A DNA stretch of 64,000 nt from Quinella sp. 2Q5. Its GTDB lineage: Bacteria; Bacillota; Negativicutes; Selenomonadales; Selenomonadaceae. Shown here piece by piece: positions 49,162 to 58,704 of this stretch (the first letter of the stretch is position 1; every line of letters starts with the position of its first letter). Made by a program: the position numbers and the translations under genes. The stretch lies in contig JADEZQ010000008.1 in the NCBI GenBank assembly GCA_015206785.1, forward strand, positions 1 to 64,000, given 5' to 3'. A model generated the notes under the pieces. The model worked only from the letters and a program-made list of their open reading frames with translations. It did not search any database and was not told where the DNA came from.

Positions 49162-52100
49162 ATGGCAAGAAAAATGAAGACGATGGACGGCAATCAGGCG
49201 GCGGCGTATGTATCCTACGCATTCACGGACGTAGCCGCGATTTACCCGATAACGCCGTCGTCGCCGATGGCTGAAGACGTTGACGTCATGGCGGCACGCG
49301 GCGTCAAAAATATTTTCGGGCAGAAGGTTCGGCTGGTTGAACTGCAATCCGAAGGCGGCGCGGCCGGCACGGTTCACGGCTCGTTGCAGGCGGGCGCATT
49401 GACCACGACATACACGGCGTCGCAGGGATTTTTGCTGATGATTCCCAACCTGTACAAGATTGCGGGCGAAATGCTCCCAGGCGTCTTCCACGTCTCCGCC
49501 AGAGCATTGGCGACGTCCACGCTGTCAATCTTCGGCGACCATCAAGACGTTATGGCGGCGCGACAGACCGGTTGCGCGATGTTCGCCGAATCGAGCGTGC
49601 AGGAAGTTATGGACTTGTCGGCGGTGGCTCATCTGGCGGCGATTAAGGGGCGCATTCCGTTCATCAATTTCTTTGACGGCTTCCGCACGTCGCACGAGAT
49701 CCAGAAGATTGAGCTGATCGATTACGCGGACCTTGCGAAGCTCACGGACTTCGACGCGGTCAATGAATTCCGCCACAGAGCATTGAACCCCGACCACCCC
49801 GTCATGCGCGGCACTGCGACCAACCCCGACGTCTACTTCCAAATTCGCGAGACCGTCAACAACAATTACGAGAACCTTCCCGACATCGTCGAAGAGATTA
49901 TGGCGGACGTCGCCAAAGTCACCGGCCGCGTGCATCACGTCTTCGATTACAGCGGCGCACCCGACGCCGAACGCGTTATCATTGCCATCGGCTCCGCTTG
50001 CCAGACGATTGAAGAGGCAGTCAACTATCTCAACGCCCGCGGCGAAAAAGTCGGCTGCGTCAGCGTGCACCTGTATCGCCCGTTCAGCGTCAAACACTTC
50101 CTCAACGCCATTCCCGCCACCGTCAAGAAAATCGCCGTCCTCGACCGCACGAAGGAGAGCGGTGCCGTCGGCGAACCGTTGTATCTGGACGTGAAGGCGG
50201 CGTTCTACGACCGTGACAACAAGCCCGTCATCGTCGGCGGACGTTACGGTCTGGGCGGCAAAGACACCACTCCCGACCAAATCCTTGCCGTGTTCGACGA
50301 GCTCACCAAGGACGTCCCCGCCAACGGATTCACCATCGGCATCAACGACGACGTCTCCAATAAATCACTCGCCGCCGCGCACCACGACGTTGACCTCACG
50401 CCCGAAGGCACCACCGCTTGCAAATTCTGGGGGCTCGGCTCGGACGGCACCGTCGGCGCGAACAAATCCGCCATCAAAATCATCGGCGACAACACCGACC
50501 TTTACGCGCAAGCTTACTTCGCATACGACAGCAAAAAATCCGGCGGCATCACCATGAGCCATCTGCGCTTCGGTGAAAAACCGATTACCTCGCCGTATCT
50601 CATCACCAAGCCCGACTTCGTCAGCTGCTCGCAGAAAAGTTACGTGCACCACTACAACTTGATTGCGGGCATGAAACGCGGCGGCACCTTCCTGCTCAAC
50701 ACCGACTGGAGCGACGAGAAGCTCGGCAAAAAGCTCAAGCCGTCAATGAAACGCTACATCGTCGACAACGACATTCAGGTCTACACCGTCAACGCCGTCA
50801 AGATCGCCGGCGAACTCGGTCTCGGCGGACGCTTCAACATGGTCATGCAAGCCGCGTTCTTCAAGCTCGCCAACATCATTCCGATTGACGACGCCGTTCG
50901 CTACCTCAAAGACGCCGTGGAAAAATCTTATGGCTCGAAGGGGCAGAACGTCGTCGACATGAACTGCGGGGCGATTGACCAAGGTATCGCCGCGTTGCAC
51001 AAGGTCGATATCAGCGCGTGGGACGTCGACGATACGAGCATGAATCAGCAGACGCAACAGGTTGACCCGCCCGAATTCATCACCGACATTCAGAACGTCA
51101 TCAACCGTCAGGAAGGCGACATCCTGCCCGTGAGCAAGTTCGTCAAGCTCGCGGACGGCACGTTCCCCGTCGGCGGCACTGCCTACGAGAAGCGCGGCAC
51201 CGCCATCAAAGTTCCCGCGTGGGACAAATCCAAATGCATCGGCTGCAACCAATGTTCATTCGTCTGCCCGCACGCGGCGATTCGTCCCGTGCTCACGACC
51301 AACGACGAGCTTGCCAACGCGCCCGAAGGTTTTGAGTCCATTCCGTCAAAAATTTCTCGCGGCGCATACAATCTCACAATCGCCGTGTCGACGTATGACT
51401 GCCTCGGTTGCGGCAACTGTGCGCAGGTCTGTCCGAAGCAAGCGTTGACTATGGTCAAGTTCGACGACGCGGCTAAGGCTCGGCAGAAAATTTTCGACTA
51501 CGGCTTGAAGGTCACGCCCAAGACAAATCCCACGAAGAAGACCACCGTCATCGGCAGCCAGTTCGAGAAGCCGCTGTTCGAGTTCAGCGGAGCTTGCGCG
51601 GGTTGCGGCGAGACTCCCTACGCGAAACTTTTGACGCAACTGTTCGGCGACCGCATGATGATTGCCAACGCGACGGGTTGTTCGTCAATCTGGGGCGCGT
51701 CGGCTCCGGCAATGCCCTACACCGTCAACGCCAAAGGTCACGGTCCCGCCTGGGGCAACTCGCTTTTCGAAGACAACGCCGAATACGGTCTGGGCATGTT
51801 CCTCGGCGTCAAGGCGGTGCGCGAAGCTCTTGCTGCCGACGTCGAACAGGCAATCGCCTCGGATATCAGCGACGAACTCAAAGCCGCGCTCACCGATTGG
51901 AAAGACAACCGCGACGTCAGCGACGGCACCCGCGAACGCGCTGACAAGTTGACGGCATTGCTCGAAGCTCAACGCGGCGACAACGAATTGCTCAACAAAA
52001 TTTTCGCCAACAAAGATTTCTTCGTGAAGCGTTCGCAATGGATTCTCGGCGGCGACGGTTGGGCTTACGATATCGGCTACGGCGGATTGGATCACGTCCT

Positions 52101-52680
52101 TGCCAGCGGCGAAGATGTCAACGTCTTCGTCTTCGACACGGAAGTCTATTCCAACACCGGCGGTCAGGCGTCCAAGGCGACTCCCGCGGCGGCGATTGCG
52201 CAGTTCGCGGCGACCGGCAAGCGCACGAAGAAAAAAGACCTCGGCAAGATGGCGATGAGCTACGGTTACGTTTACGTCGCGCAGGTGTCGATGGGTGCCG
52301 ACCAAAATCAGTTGCTCAAGGCTATCACCGAAGCCGAAGCTTATCCGGGGCCGTCGCTGATTGTCGCCTATGCTCCCTGCATCAATCACGGCATCCGCAA
52401 AGGCATGGGCTCCAGCCAGTTGGAAGGCAAGCTCGCCGTTCAATGCGGCTACTGGGCGAACTGGAGATACAATCCGCAACTCGTCGCCGCGGGCAAAAAT
52501 CCCTTCACGCTCGACAGCAAGGATCCCGACTTCAGCAAGTTCCAAGAGTTCCTCATGGGCGAAGTCCGTTACTCGTCGCTCAAACGCAATTACCCCGACG
52601 CCGCGCAGGCTCTGTTCGAAAAGACTCAACACGACGCCGAAGAACGCATCGCAGGTTACAAAATCCTCGCGGGCAAGTAA
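49162..52680 (+). CDS. nifJ: Pyruvate:ferredoxin (flavodoxin) oxidoreductase
   Basis: 1172 aa; MKTMDGNQAAAYVSYAFTDVAAIYPITPSSPMAE; 2x[4Fe-4S] CIGCNQCSFVCPHAAI / CLGCGNCAQVCPKQAL; ThDP domain GDGWAYDIGYGGLDHVLASGEDVNVFVFDTEVYSNTGGQ. Confidence 0.97.
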   Translation: MARKMKTMDGNQAAAYVSYAFTDVAAIYPITPSSPMAEDVDVMAARGVKNIFGQKVRLVELQSEGGAAGTVHGSLQAGALTTTYTASQGFLLMIPNLYKIAGEMLPGVFHVSARALATSTLSIFGDHQDVMAARQTGCAMFAESSVQEVMDLSAVAHLAAIKGRIPFINFFDGFRTSHEIQKIELIDYADLAKLTDFDAVNEFRHRALNPDHPVMRGTATNPDVYFQIRETVNNNYENLPDIVEEIMADVAKVTGRVHHVFDYSGAPDAERVIIAIGSACQTIEEAVNYLNARGEKVGCVSVHLYRPFSVKHFLNAIPATVKKIAVLDRTKESGAVGEPLYLDVKAAFYDRDNKPVIVGGRYGLGGKDTTPDQILAVFDELTKDVPANGFTIGINDDVSNKSLAAAHHDVDLTPEGTTACKFWGLGSDGTVGANKSAIKIIGDNTDLYAQAYFAYDSKKSGGITMSHLRFGEKPITSPYLITKPDFVSCSQKSYVHHYNLIAGMKRGGTFLLNTDWSDEKLGKKLKPSMKRYIVDNDIQVYTVNAVKIAGELGLGGRFNMVMQAAFFKLANIIPIDDAVRYLKDAVEKSYGSKGQNVVDMNCGAIDQGIAALHKVDISAWDVDDTSMNQQTQQVDPPEFITDIQNVINRQEGDILPVSKFVKLADGTFPVGGTAYEKRGTAIKVPAWDKSKCIGCNQCSFVCPHAAIRPVLTTNDELANAPEGFESIPSKISRGAYNLTIAVSTYDCLGCGNCAQVCPKQALTMVKFDDAAKARQKIFDYGLKVTPKTNPTKKTTVIGSQFEKPLFEFSGACAGCGETPYAKLLTQLFGDRMMIANATGCSSIWGASAPAMPYTVNAKGHGPAWGNSLFEDNAEYGLGMFLGVKAVREALAADVEQAIASDISDELKAALTDWKDNRDVSDGTRERADKLTALLEAQRGDNELLNKIFANKDFFVKRSQWILGGDGWAYDIGYGGLDHVLASGEDVNVFVFDTEVYSNTGGQASKATPAAAIAQFAATGKRTKKKDLGKMAMSYGYVYVAQVSMGADQNQLLKAITEAEAYPGPSLIVAYAPCINHGIRKGMGSSQLEGKLAVQCGYWANWRYNPQLVAAGKNPFTLDSKDPDFSKFQEFLMGEVRYSSLKRNYPDAAQALFEKTQHDAEERIAGYKILAGK

Positions 52681-52692
52681 GGAGCACACGTC

Positions 52693-53757
52693 ATGAAAAA
52701 AATCATCGTCATTCCCGGCGACGGCATCGGGCAGGAGATTACAGCCTCCGCCGTCAAAGTTCTGCGCAAGGTCGACGCGAAGTTCAACATCGGCATGGAA
52801 TTCGATTACCGCGACGCGGGCGGCACCAGCTACGAAAAATTCGGCACGCCGCTCACCGACGAAGCCTTGGACGCTTGCAAGAAAGCTGACGGCGTTCTCT
52901 TCGGCGCGGTCGGCGGCAAGAAGTGGGATTCGCTCCCCGTGCACCTGCGCCCCGAAAAAGCCATCTTCGGCTTGCGCAAAGGTCTCGGTCTTTTCGCGAA
53001 TCTTCGCCCGACGAAAGTTTATCCTGAGCTGGTGAATTCGTCGCCGCTCAAGCCTGAACTCGTCGGCGGCAGCGATTTGCTCATCGTGCGCGAATTGGTC
53101 GGCGGAATTTATTTCGGTCCGCGCTGTGAATCCGAAACTAAAGACGGCGTCGAGCAAGCGTGGGATACCGAAATTTATTCCGTGCCCGAAATCGAACGGA
53201 TAACCCGCCTCGCCTTCGAGACTGCCCGTCTTCGCCGCGGCAAAGTCACGTCCGTCGACAAGGCGAACGTTTTGGCGGCAAGCAGATTGTGGCGCAAGGT
53301 TGTCGTCGACGTGGCGAAGAACTTCCCCGACGTCGAGCTCAATCATCTGTACGTTGACAACGCCGCAATGCAACTCGTCCTCAACCCCGCGCAGTTCGAC
53401 GTCATCGTCACCAACAACATCTTCGGCGACATCCTCAGCGACGAGGCGGCGGTCATCGGCGGATCAATCGGGCTCATGCCTTCGGCGTCGATTGGTGAGC
53501 TAACCAGCCTGTACGAACCGATTCACGGCTCCGCGCCCGACATCGCCGGCAAAGGCATCGCCAACCCAATGGGCACGATCTTGAGCGCGGCAATGCTCCT
53601 GCGCTACAGTCTGAATCGTTCCGCCGCCGCCGCCGTAATCGAAACCGCAATCGAACGCACGCTTGCCGACGGATACAGAACCGCCGACATCTTCACCGAC
53701 GGATTCAAACGCATCGGCACCGACGAGGCGACCGAAATCATCTGCAACAACATCTGA
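52693..53757 (+). CDS. leuB: 3-isopropylmalate dehydrogenase
   Basis: [24 protein letters not shown]...[74 protein letters not shown]. Confidence 0.93.
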   Translation: MKKIIVIPGDGIGQEITASAVKVLRKVDAKFNIGMEFDYRDAGGTSYEKFGTPLTDEALDACKKADGVLFGAVGGKKWDSLPVHLRPEKAIFGLRKGLGLFANLRPTKVYPELVNSSPLKPELVGGSDLLIVRELVGGIYFGPRCESETKDGVEQAWDTEIYSVPEIERITRLAFETARLRRGKVTSVDKANVLAASRLWRKVVVDVAKNFPDVELNHLYVDNAAMQLVLNPAQFDVIVTNNIFGDILSDEAAVIGGSIGLMPSASIGELTSLYEPIHGSAPDIAGKGIANPMGTILSAAMLLRYSLNRSAAAAVIETAIERTLADGYRTADIFTDGFKRIGTDEATEIICNNI

Positions 53758-53765
53758 CATCAATC

Positions 53766-53808
53766 GACGAGCACTGTCTTCCGCAAAGGTTGACGGTGCT
53801 TTTTTTGT
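53766..53808 (+). terminator. Rho-independent terminator
   Basis: AGCACtgtcttccgcaaaggttgacgGTGCT + TTTTTTT. Confidence 0.65.
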
Positions 53809-53858
53809 GCTATCATCAACGGAGCAGTTCAACCATCACGAACGGAGAGTGACTTTCT

Positions 53859-54422
53859 ATGAGCAGGAAGATTGTCGTGTTGAACGGGAGCCCGCGCGCT
53901 AAGGGCAACACTTCCGCGCTGGTCGAGGAGTTTGCACGCGGCGCACGCGAAGCGGGTTGCGACGTCGAAATTTTTTTCTTGGATCGCATGAACATTCACG
54001 GTTGCAAAGGTTGCTTCGGCGGCGGAAAAAATCCTGAGCACCCCTGCGTTCAGCGCGACGACATGGAAAAAATTTATCCCGCCTACGTCGCGGCGGATGT
54101 GGTCGCCCTTGCCTCGCCGCTGTACTATTGGAACTTGAGCGGGCAGTTGCGCACGGCGTTCGACAGATTGTTTGCCGTGGCGGAATGCGATCCCAACTAC
54201 GCCAACCCGAAGAAGGAATCCGTGCTGTTGATGGCGGCGGAGGGCTACGGCTTCGACGACGCGCTGACTTACTATCAGAACCTGATGAAGCACTTGGGCT
54301 GGACGGAGCGCGGTCATGTGTTGGCGGGCGGCGTGATGAAAGTCGGCGACATCAAAGGACACGCGGAGCTTGCCGCGGCGTACGAGCTGGGCAAAGCTGT
54401 CGCGGCGGGCAACGGTCTCTGA
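53859..54422 (+). CDS. NADPH-dependent FMN reductase / iron-sulfur flavoprotein-like
   Basis: KIVVLNGSPRAKGNTSALVEEFARGAREAGCDVEIFFLDRMNIHGCKGCFGG. Confidence 0.88.
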   Translation: MSRKIVVLNGSPRAKGNTSALVEEFARGAREAGCDVEIFFLDRMNIHGCKGCFGGGKNPEHPCVQRDDMEKIYPAYVAADVVALASPLYYWNLSGQLRTAFDRLFAVAECDPNYANPKKESVLLMAAEGYGFDDALTYYQNLMKHLGWTERGHVLAGGVMKVGDIKGHAELAAAYELGKAVAAGNGL

Positions 54423-54508
54423 AGAGATCTGGCGTCGTTGGTCGGGCGTTACAAATTTCTGGCGGGCTACGCTTTCAATTCATTGCGACGAAAATTTTTC
54501 GTCACCGT

Positions 54509-54537
54509 TTGACAAAACCCGCGCAGACAAATATAAT
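54509..54537 (+). promoter_or_regulatory. Consensus sigma70 promoter for tRNA-Arg
   Basis: TTGACA (54509-54514), 17-nt spacer, TATAAT (54532-54537). Confidence 0.8.
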
Positions 54538-54553
54538 CAAACCGCTTGTTTGA

Positions 54554-54630
<77 letters not shown>

Positions 54631-54738
54631 TATGAAATCAACAAAGTTTCGACTTCGGTCGGGGCTTTTTTCGTTTTGCGGGTCCACTGTCAAAATCGAC
54701 GGACGGAACGGACAAACGGACTTTTTTGATTTGCAACA

Positions 54739-54827
54739 GTACATACAGGTAATCGGCAACGGCAAGTGATGTTATCGGTCAACCGGTGCCGATTTTGGCT
54801 TTTAGTAACCATCGTACATATAGGTAA
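54739..54827 (+). repeat. Direct repeat pair GTACATAYAGGTAA upstream of xis-like gene
   Basis: GTACATACAGGTAA (54739-54752) and GTACATATAGGTAA (54814-54827), 75 nt apart; inverted repeat ATCGGCA/TGCCGAT (54752-54758/54787-54793) in between. Confidence 0.6.
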
Positions 54828-54843
54828 AGGAAGGTGATGTCCT

Positions 54844-55041
54844 ATGGACACAGGTAAAAGCAGTTTCTTGACGGTCGACGAGTTATGCGAATTCCTTAGA
54901 ATCGGTCGCACTTCAGCTTATCGGCTGTTGAAGTCGAACCAAATCGAGGCTGTGCATCTCAATCGCAAGTGGCTCGTCTCGGAACAAGCAGTTCAGGATT
55001 ATCTGCAGAAGCAGAGCAATAAACGGAGGAATTACAAATGA
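54844..55041 (+). CDS. Excisionase-family helix-turn-helix DNA-binding protein
   Basis: SSFLTVDELCEFLRIGRTSAYRLLKSNQIEAVHLNRKWLVSEQAVQDYLQKQ (MerR-like/excisionase HTH_17). Confidence 0.88.
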   Translation: MDTGKSSFLTVDELCEFLRIGRTSAYRLLKSNQIEAVHLNRKWLVSEQAVQDYLQKQSNKRRNYK

Positions 55042-55706
55042 GGTACTTTAGCATGATTTTCGACGGCGGTTTCAAACTGGCAAATTCGGCACGCGAGCTT
55101 CTTGACATTATGCCGACAGTCGAAAGAGTTCATATCATGGAGTTCGCCACTCCTGTCGACGCATATGTCCGGGCTTACAACGAGTATCAGGCTCGTTCGG
55201 GTGGCGCAACGGTTCCGACCTACGAAGAGATGATGAAGAATTCGCTTTTCTTTAAGCCGAATTACGTGCCGCCCGTTATCGATTATCGTTGTATCTACGC
55301 GGTGATGCACCCGTGGTACGTCGGGATATTCATCGATGAGGAAAAGTTGGTAGACGTTCTTGAGAGGCTCCCCTTCCCCGAAGTCATCGAAGCCGTGAGC
55401 ATAGACGACGCCAAAGCAATAATCGGATATTGGTATGTGCGCCAACACCCCATGGAAGTCACCACCTATCAGCGTGCGCCGATTTGCCCTGACTGGCCGT
55501 TAGATTTGATGATGCCCGTGGCAACCATTAAATGGTTTGAATATCTGCTACGAGAGCAGTACGGAATGCTTTTCGCCCCGCAAGCAACGGTGACGTTGAA
55601 GTTAGAGACGCCGAGGGACAAAGAACTCTTTGAGGATTTGGAGGAATACGAGTTGCCAGTAACGACAAAGCTCATCGTTTACCAAAATGGAAAGCCGGTA
55701 ATCTGA
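55038..55706 (+). CDS. Hypothetical protein (222 aa), translationally coupled to xis-like gene
   Basis: ATGA overlap with upstream ORF; RBS AAACGGAGG; no recognised family. Confidence 0.6.
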   Translation: MRYFSMIFDGGFKLANSARELLDIMPTVERVHIMEFATPVDAYVRAYNEYQARSGGATVPTYEEMMKNSLFFKPNYVPPVIDYRCIYAVMHPWYVGIFIDEEKLVDVLERLPFPEVIEAVSIDDAKAIIGYWYVRQHPMEVTTYQRAPICPDWPLDLMMPVATIKWFEYLLREQYGMLFAPQATVTLKLETPRDKELFEDLEEYELPVTTKLIVYQNGKPVI

Positions 55707-55861
55707 ACCAACAAGTGATAATCAGCAGAACAGGGGTTGTCGTAATGACAGCCCCTGTTTTATTGGCAGTATCAAATTTTTTGTGTTTTTGAGTTGCTCG
55801 TGGCGTTGTGGCGCGATTCCTTTCCGCAATTACACAGAATTTATGACACAGTCGTTTTATT

Positions 55862-57523
55862 TCAGCTTATCGCTTCGGATATTATCGCTTGCCGTTGTGG
55901 TATAGGCAGGATTTTCTCTATCAAAGATTCCAGCTGGATCTCGTCGTCGGAAGGTATCAATAATGGAATTGTTCTGCGCCAATACTTCAGCAATGCCGAT
56001 TTCATCGTCTCTCGTAGCGTTTGTAACTCTACCGTGCGACAATTCATGAGCATATACATTTGCTCGGTCAACCATTGGCAAGACAAGAAGTATTCTTCCT
56101 CCGATAACGGCGAATCGATTTCCGTTTTCTCAAACCTTGCGCGAAGTTGTTTGACTAGAGCTTTAATCTTCAAATCGCGTCTCTTTTGGTCATCTTCGCG
56201 AGTGCTTATGTAGCCGCTGTGCAAAGGAATATCCGTGCCGTTATCCGACAGATACTCGTACAGATAGACAATCGCAACGACTTCGAGTCCGCTGAGACTG
56301 GAAAATTCATCTCGATTGATTCCCGAATTGTAAACACGTCCGACAATGGCATAATCGTCCTTGTGCCTTTCAATGCGAACGAAAAGTTTCCTAAGCTCGG
56401 TATCATCAGCTACATCTGCGTGAACAACTTTCGCCAAGCCTTTCTTATGCTTCCCGACAAAATCGGAAAGCTCGTCTAATGTAACGGAGGCAATATCGTT
56501 CGTCGTCAAAAAGGCTTCTGCTCGGTCGTAGAATCCTTCTTCAGCTTCCACAACGAAAATTTCCGAATAGAACTTGCTGTATTCTTCGTCGATAATGTCC
56601 GCCATCAAGAAATGCTCGTAGGCATATCGCTGAATGTAATCAGCATCATTATCCCTTGCCAATTCGGAAAGTGGCGTTGCATTGAGATTATCTATTACTC
56701 TTTCGTAGACTTTGCCGCAAATGAATCGTTTGATTCGGGGATTTGGAGATTCTATCTGCCGGAGCATGTGGTCGACGATTCCTTCGCTAAAGGCATTTAT
56801 GAAACTTCGGACGGCGTTGTTGTAACATTCCAACTTCATTACCAATTTGAAGTAGTCGATGTCTCTGGCTATTATTCGCGCCTTTATGAAATCCAGTGCT
56901 TTGCTGTACGATGTCGGAATCTTTGAGGTTTGCTTTAGGAACGAGAACCGCAAGAGGTACGCCAAATCTACTTCGCATTCGTAGATGCAGTCATGCAAGA
57001 TTTTGAGCAAACGCAACGTCTCATATTTCGCGCCTTGGTCACCGGATTTGTCGTCGTATTTTATACCGAAAAATTTGCCGAGGTAATTTTGGTTTAGCTT
57101 CCAGAGCTCGTTTCGTTTGCTGTCCTTGTCGAGAGGGTCAGCGTCTTTACCAAGAATCACTTCCGACAAATCGGCGATAGAAAATGCTCCGTCGGGATAA
57201 TTCGTGTGCGGGGTGAAATAAGCGTACTTTCCTTCCGCCGGTTCTTCATACCCAAGCGGATTGAGAGTCTTTCCAAAGTACAGCGTCGCTAGCTCGCCCA
57301 AAATATCTGGCGGGATATTCTTAGCCGCTTTGCCGTAGCGAAATTCGCTGAGCTCAAAAATCTCGTGGCAGGTTCTGATACAATGATTGAACAGAGCAAT
57401 GTGATCAATCTTTACGTCTTGCAGTTCGGCATTTACATCGCTGTATATATCCAAGTAAGGGTCATCGGCATTTAAATCGATATCATTTTTTCTTTTGCCG
57501 CTTCCTGAAACTTCGCCCTGCAC
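55862..57523 (-). CDS. Hypothetical protein (553 aa or longer), N-terminus possibly frameshifted
   Basis: Long ORF of unknown family; GTG start lacks a good SD, whereas an ATG at 57564 in another frame has AAAGGAGAGG. Confidence 0.6.
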   Translation of the reverse strand: MQGEVSGSGKRKNDIDLNADDPYLDIYSDVNAELQDVKIDHIALFNHCIRTCHEIFELSEFRYGKAAKNIPPDILGELATLYFGKTLNPLGYEEPAEGKYAYFTPHTNYPDGAFSIADLSEVILGKDADPLDKDSKRNELWKLNQNYLGKFFGIKYDDKSGDQGAKYETLRLLKILHDCIYECEVDLAYLLRFSFLKQTSKIPTSYSKALDFIKARIIARDIDYFKLVMKLECYNNAVRSFINAFSEGIVDHMLRQIESPNPRIKRFICGKVYERVIDNLNATPLSELARDNDADYIQRYAYEHFLMADIIDEEYSKFYSEIFVVEAEEGFYDRAEAFLTTNDIASVTLDELSDFVGKHKKGLAKVVHADVADDTELRKLFVRIERHKDDYAIVGRVYNSGINRDEFSSLSGLEVVAIVYLYEYLSDNGTDIPLHSGYISTREDDQKRRDLKIKALVKQLRARFEKTEIDSPLSEEEYFLSCQWLTEQMYMLMNCRTVELQTLRETMKSALLKYWRRTIPLLIPSDDEIQLESLIEKILPIPQRQAIISEAIS

Positions 57524-57748
57524 GCTTCCAAGTCCAAGTTTTTAAAGAAGTCGCTACGGAACATAAGTTACCTCTCCTTTCTTTGATAGCGAATTATATC
57601 CCGCCGTTTGCCGCGTTGTAAATCCGTTTCGCCACTTTCACCGATTTCACCACCTCTGCAAAATGATATGGGTATACGTTTGATTGGACAGTTACTCATT
57701 TCAAGCAATGGTGAAATTGGCGAATTTGGTGAAATGGTTTTGTAATCG

Positions 57749-57780
57749 AAAAAAAAGCCTCGGTCAAACCGACCAAGGCA
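57749..57780 (-). terminator. Rho-independent terminator
   Basis: Reverse strand GCCTTGGTCGgtttGACCGAGGC + TTTTTTTT. Confidence 0.75.
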
Positions 57781-57798
57781 ATCGTTTATTCAATAATC

Positions 57799-58704
57799 TC
57801 AACGGAAGTAAAAGGGCGCAACTTCGTCGTTGTAGATTTGCCAAAGGATGCAATCGCCAAATTCGGCGCGGAAGGATTCAAGCTCGTTGACCGAATAGAA
57901 GTCCAGCAATAATTCGTAGATGTCGCGGAGGTCGGCAGGAACCCTGCACGGCAAGTAAATTGAATCATCACGTCGAATAAGCTTGCACGGTTCGGATATT
58001 GGCTGAATGTGCTCGATGTACTCAAAGCGCGGCAACTTTGCGGCGTCGTTGATGATGTCAACTACCTTGCCGATAGTGCCGTCAAGTTCTTTGCGGTTGA
58101 TGAACTCGTGGAGCGTGTGCGCGTTATGGTAACCGCTGGACAGATTTACAGCAGCTATTCCGAGCTCAGGAGCTACAAGAGAAATGTCAGAAAAGGAACC
58201 CCGCGCAGTATTGAAGTCCTTGCCGGTTATGTAAGCCTCGAAGTCAGTATTGGCACAATGGTAGAACACGGCGTCATTGGCTCCGCGACGATCTATCTCA
58301 ACGATAAACTTGAGCAAATCGAGTTCTTTGGGCAGTTGATTTTGCTTGTGAGCGAGGCAGAAAGCTTTAGCCCCGATTCCACCAATTTCCTCGTCGCATG
58401 TAAAGAGCAACCATGGTTTGACTTGAGCGGACTTGTAAATTTTGACGAGAGCGAAGCAACCGCAACGATCATCTCCGCCTATGCCCTGCGGGCTCATGAG
58501 GATATTGCCGTCAGCCGTTTTGCATATTTCTCGAACGGGTTCATCGTGAACTGTGTCCAAATGTGCGACCAACATCACAGGCACAATCCCGCGAACGAGA
58601 ATGAAGTTACCCTTGTTGATGAGCGTCTTGCCTTTGAATTTCTTGCAGAGTCGTTTGAAGAGTTGTTTTTGAGTGGGTCGGAGGAAGTCTTCAAGAATTT
58701 TCAT
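57799..58704 (-). CDS. Zinc-dependent metallopeptidase-like protein (M20/M28/M42 clan)
   Basis: MLVAHLDTVHDEP, PQGIGGDDRCGCFAL, LLFTCDEEIGGIGAKAF, VEIDRRGANDAVFY, SGYHNAHTLHEFIN: candidate metal ligands in the expected order. Confidence 0.75.
   Translation of the reverse strand: MKILEDFLRPTQKQLFKRLCKKFKGKTLINKGNFILVRGIVPVMLVAHLDTVHDEPVREICKTADGNILMSPQGIGGDDRCGCFALVKIYKSAQVKPWLLFTCDEEIGGIGAKAFCLAHKQNQLPKELDLLKFIVEIDRRGANDAVFYHCANTDFEAYITGKDFNTARGSFSDISLVAPELGIAAVNLSSGYHNAHTLHEFINRKELDGTIGKVVDIINDAAKLPRFEYIEHIQPISEPCKLIRRDDSIYLPCRVPADLRDIYELLLDFYSVNELESFRAEFGDCILWQIYNDEVAPFYFR

Noticed and set aside
51685-53373. 562-aa minus-strand ORF
   Set aside because: Antisense shadow of nifJ/leuB.
54690-54911. 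73-aa minus-strand ORF near element end
   Set aside because: Antisense to xis and its repeat region; no SD or homology signal.
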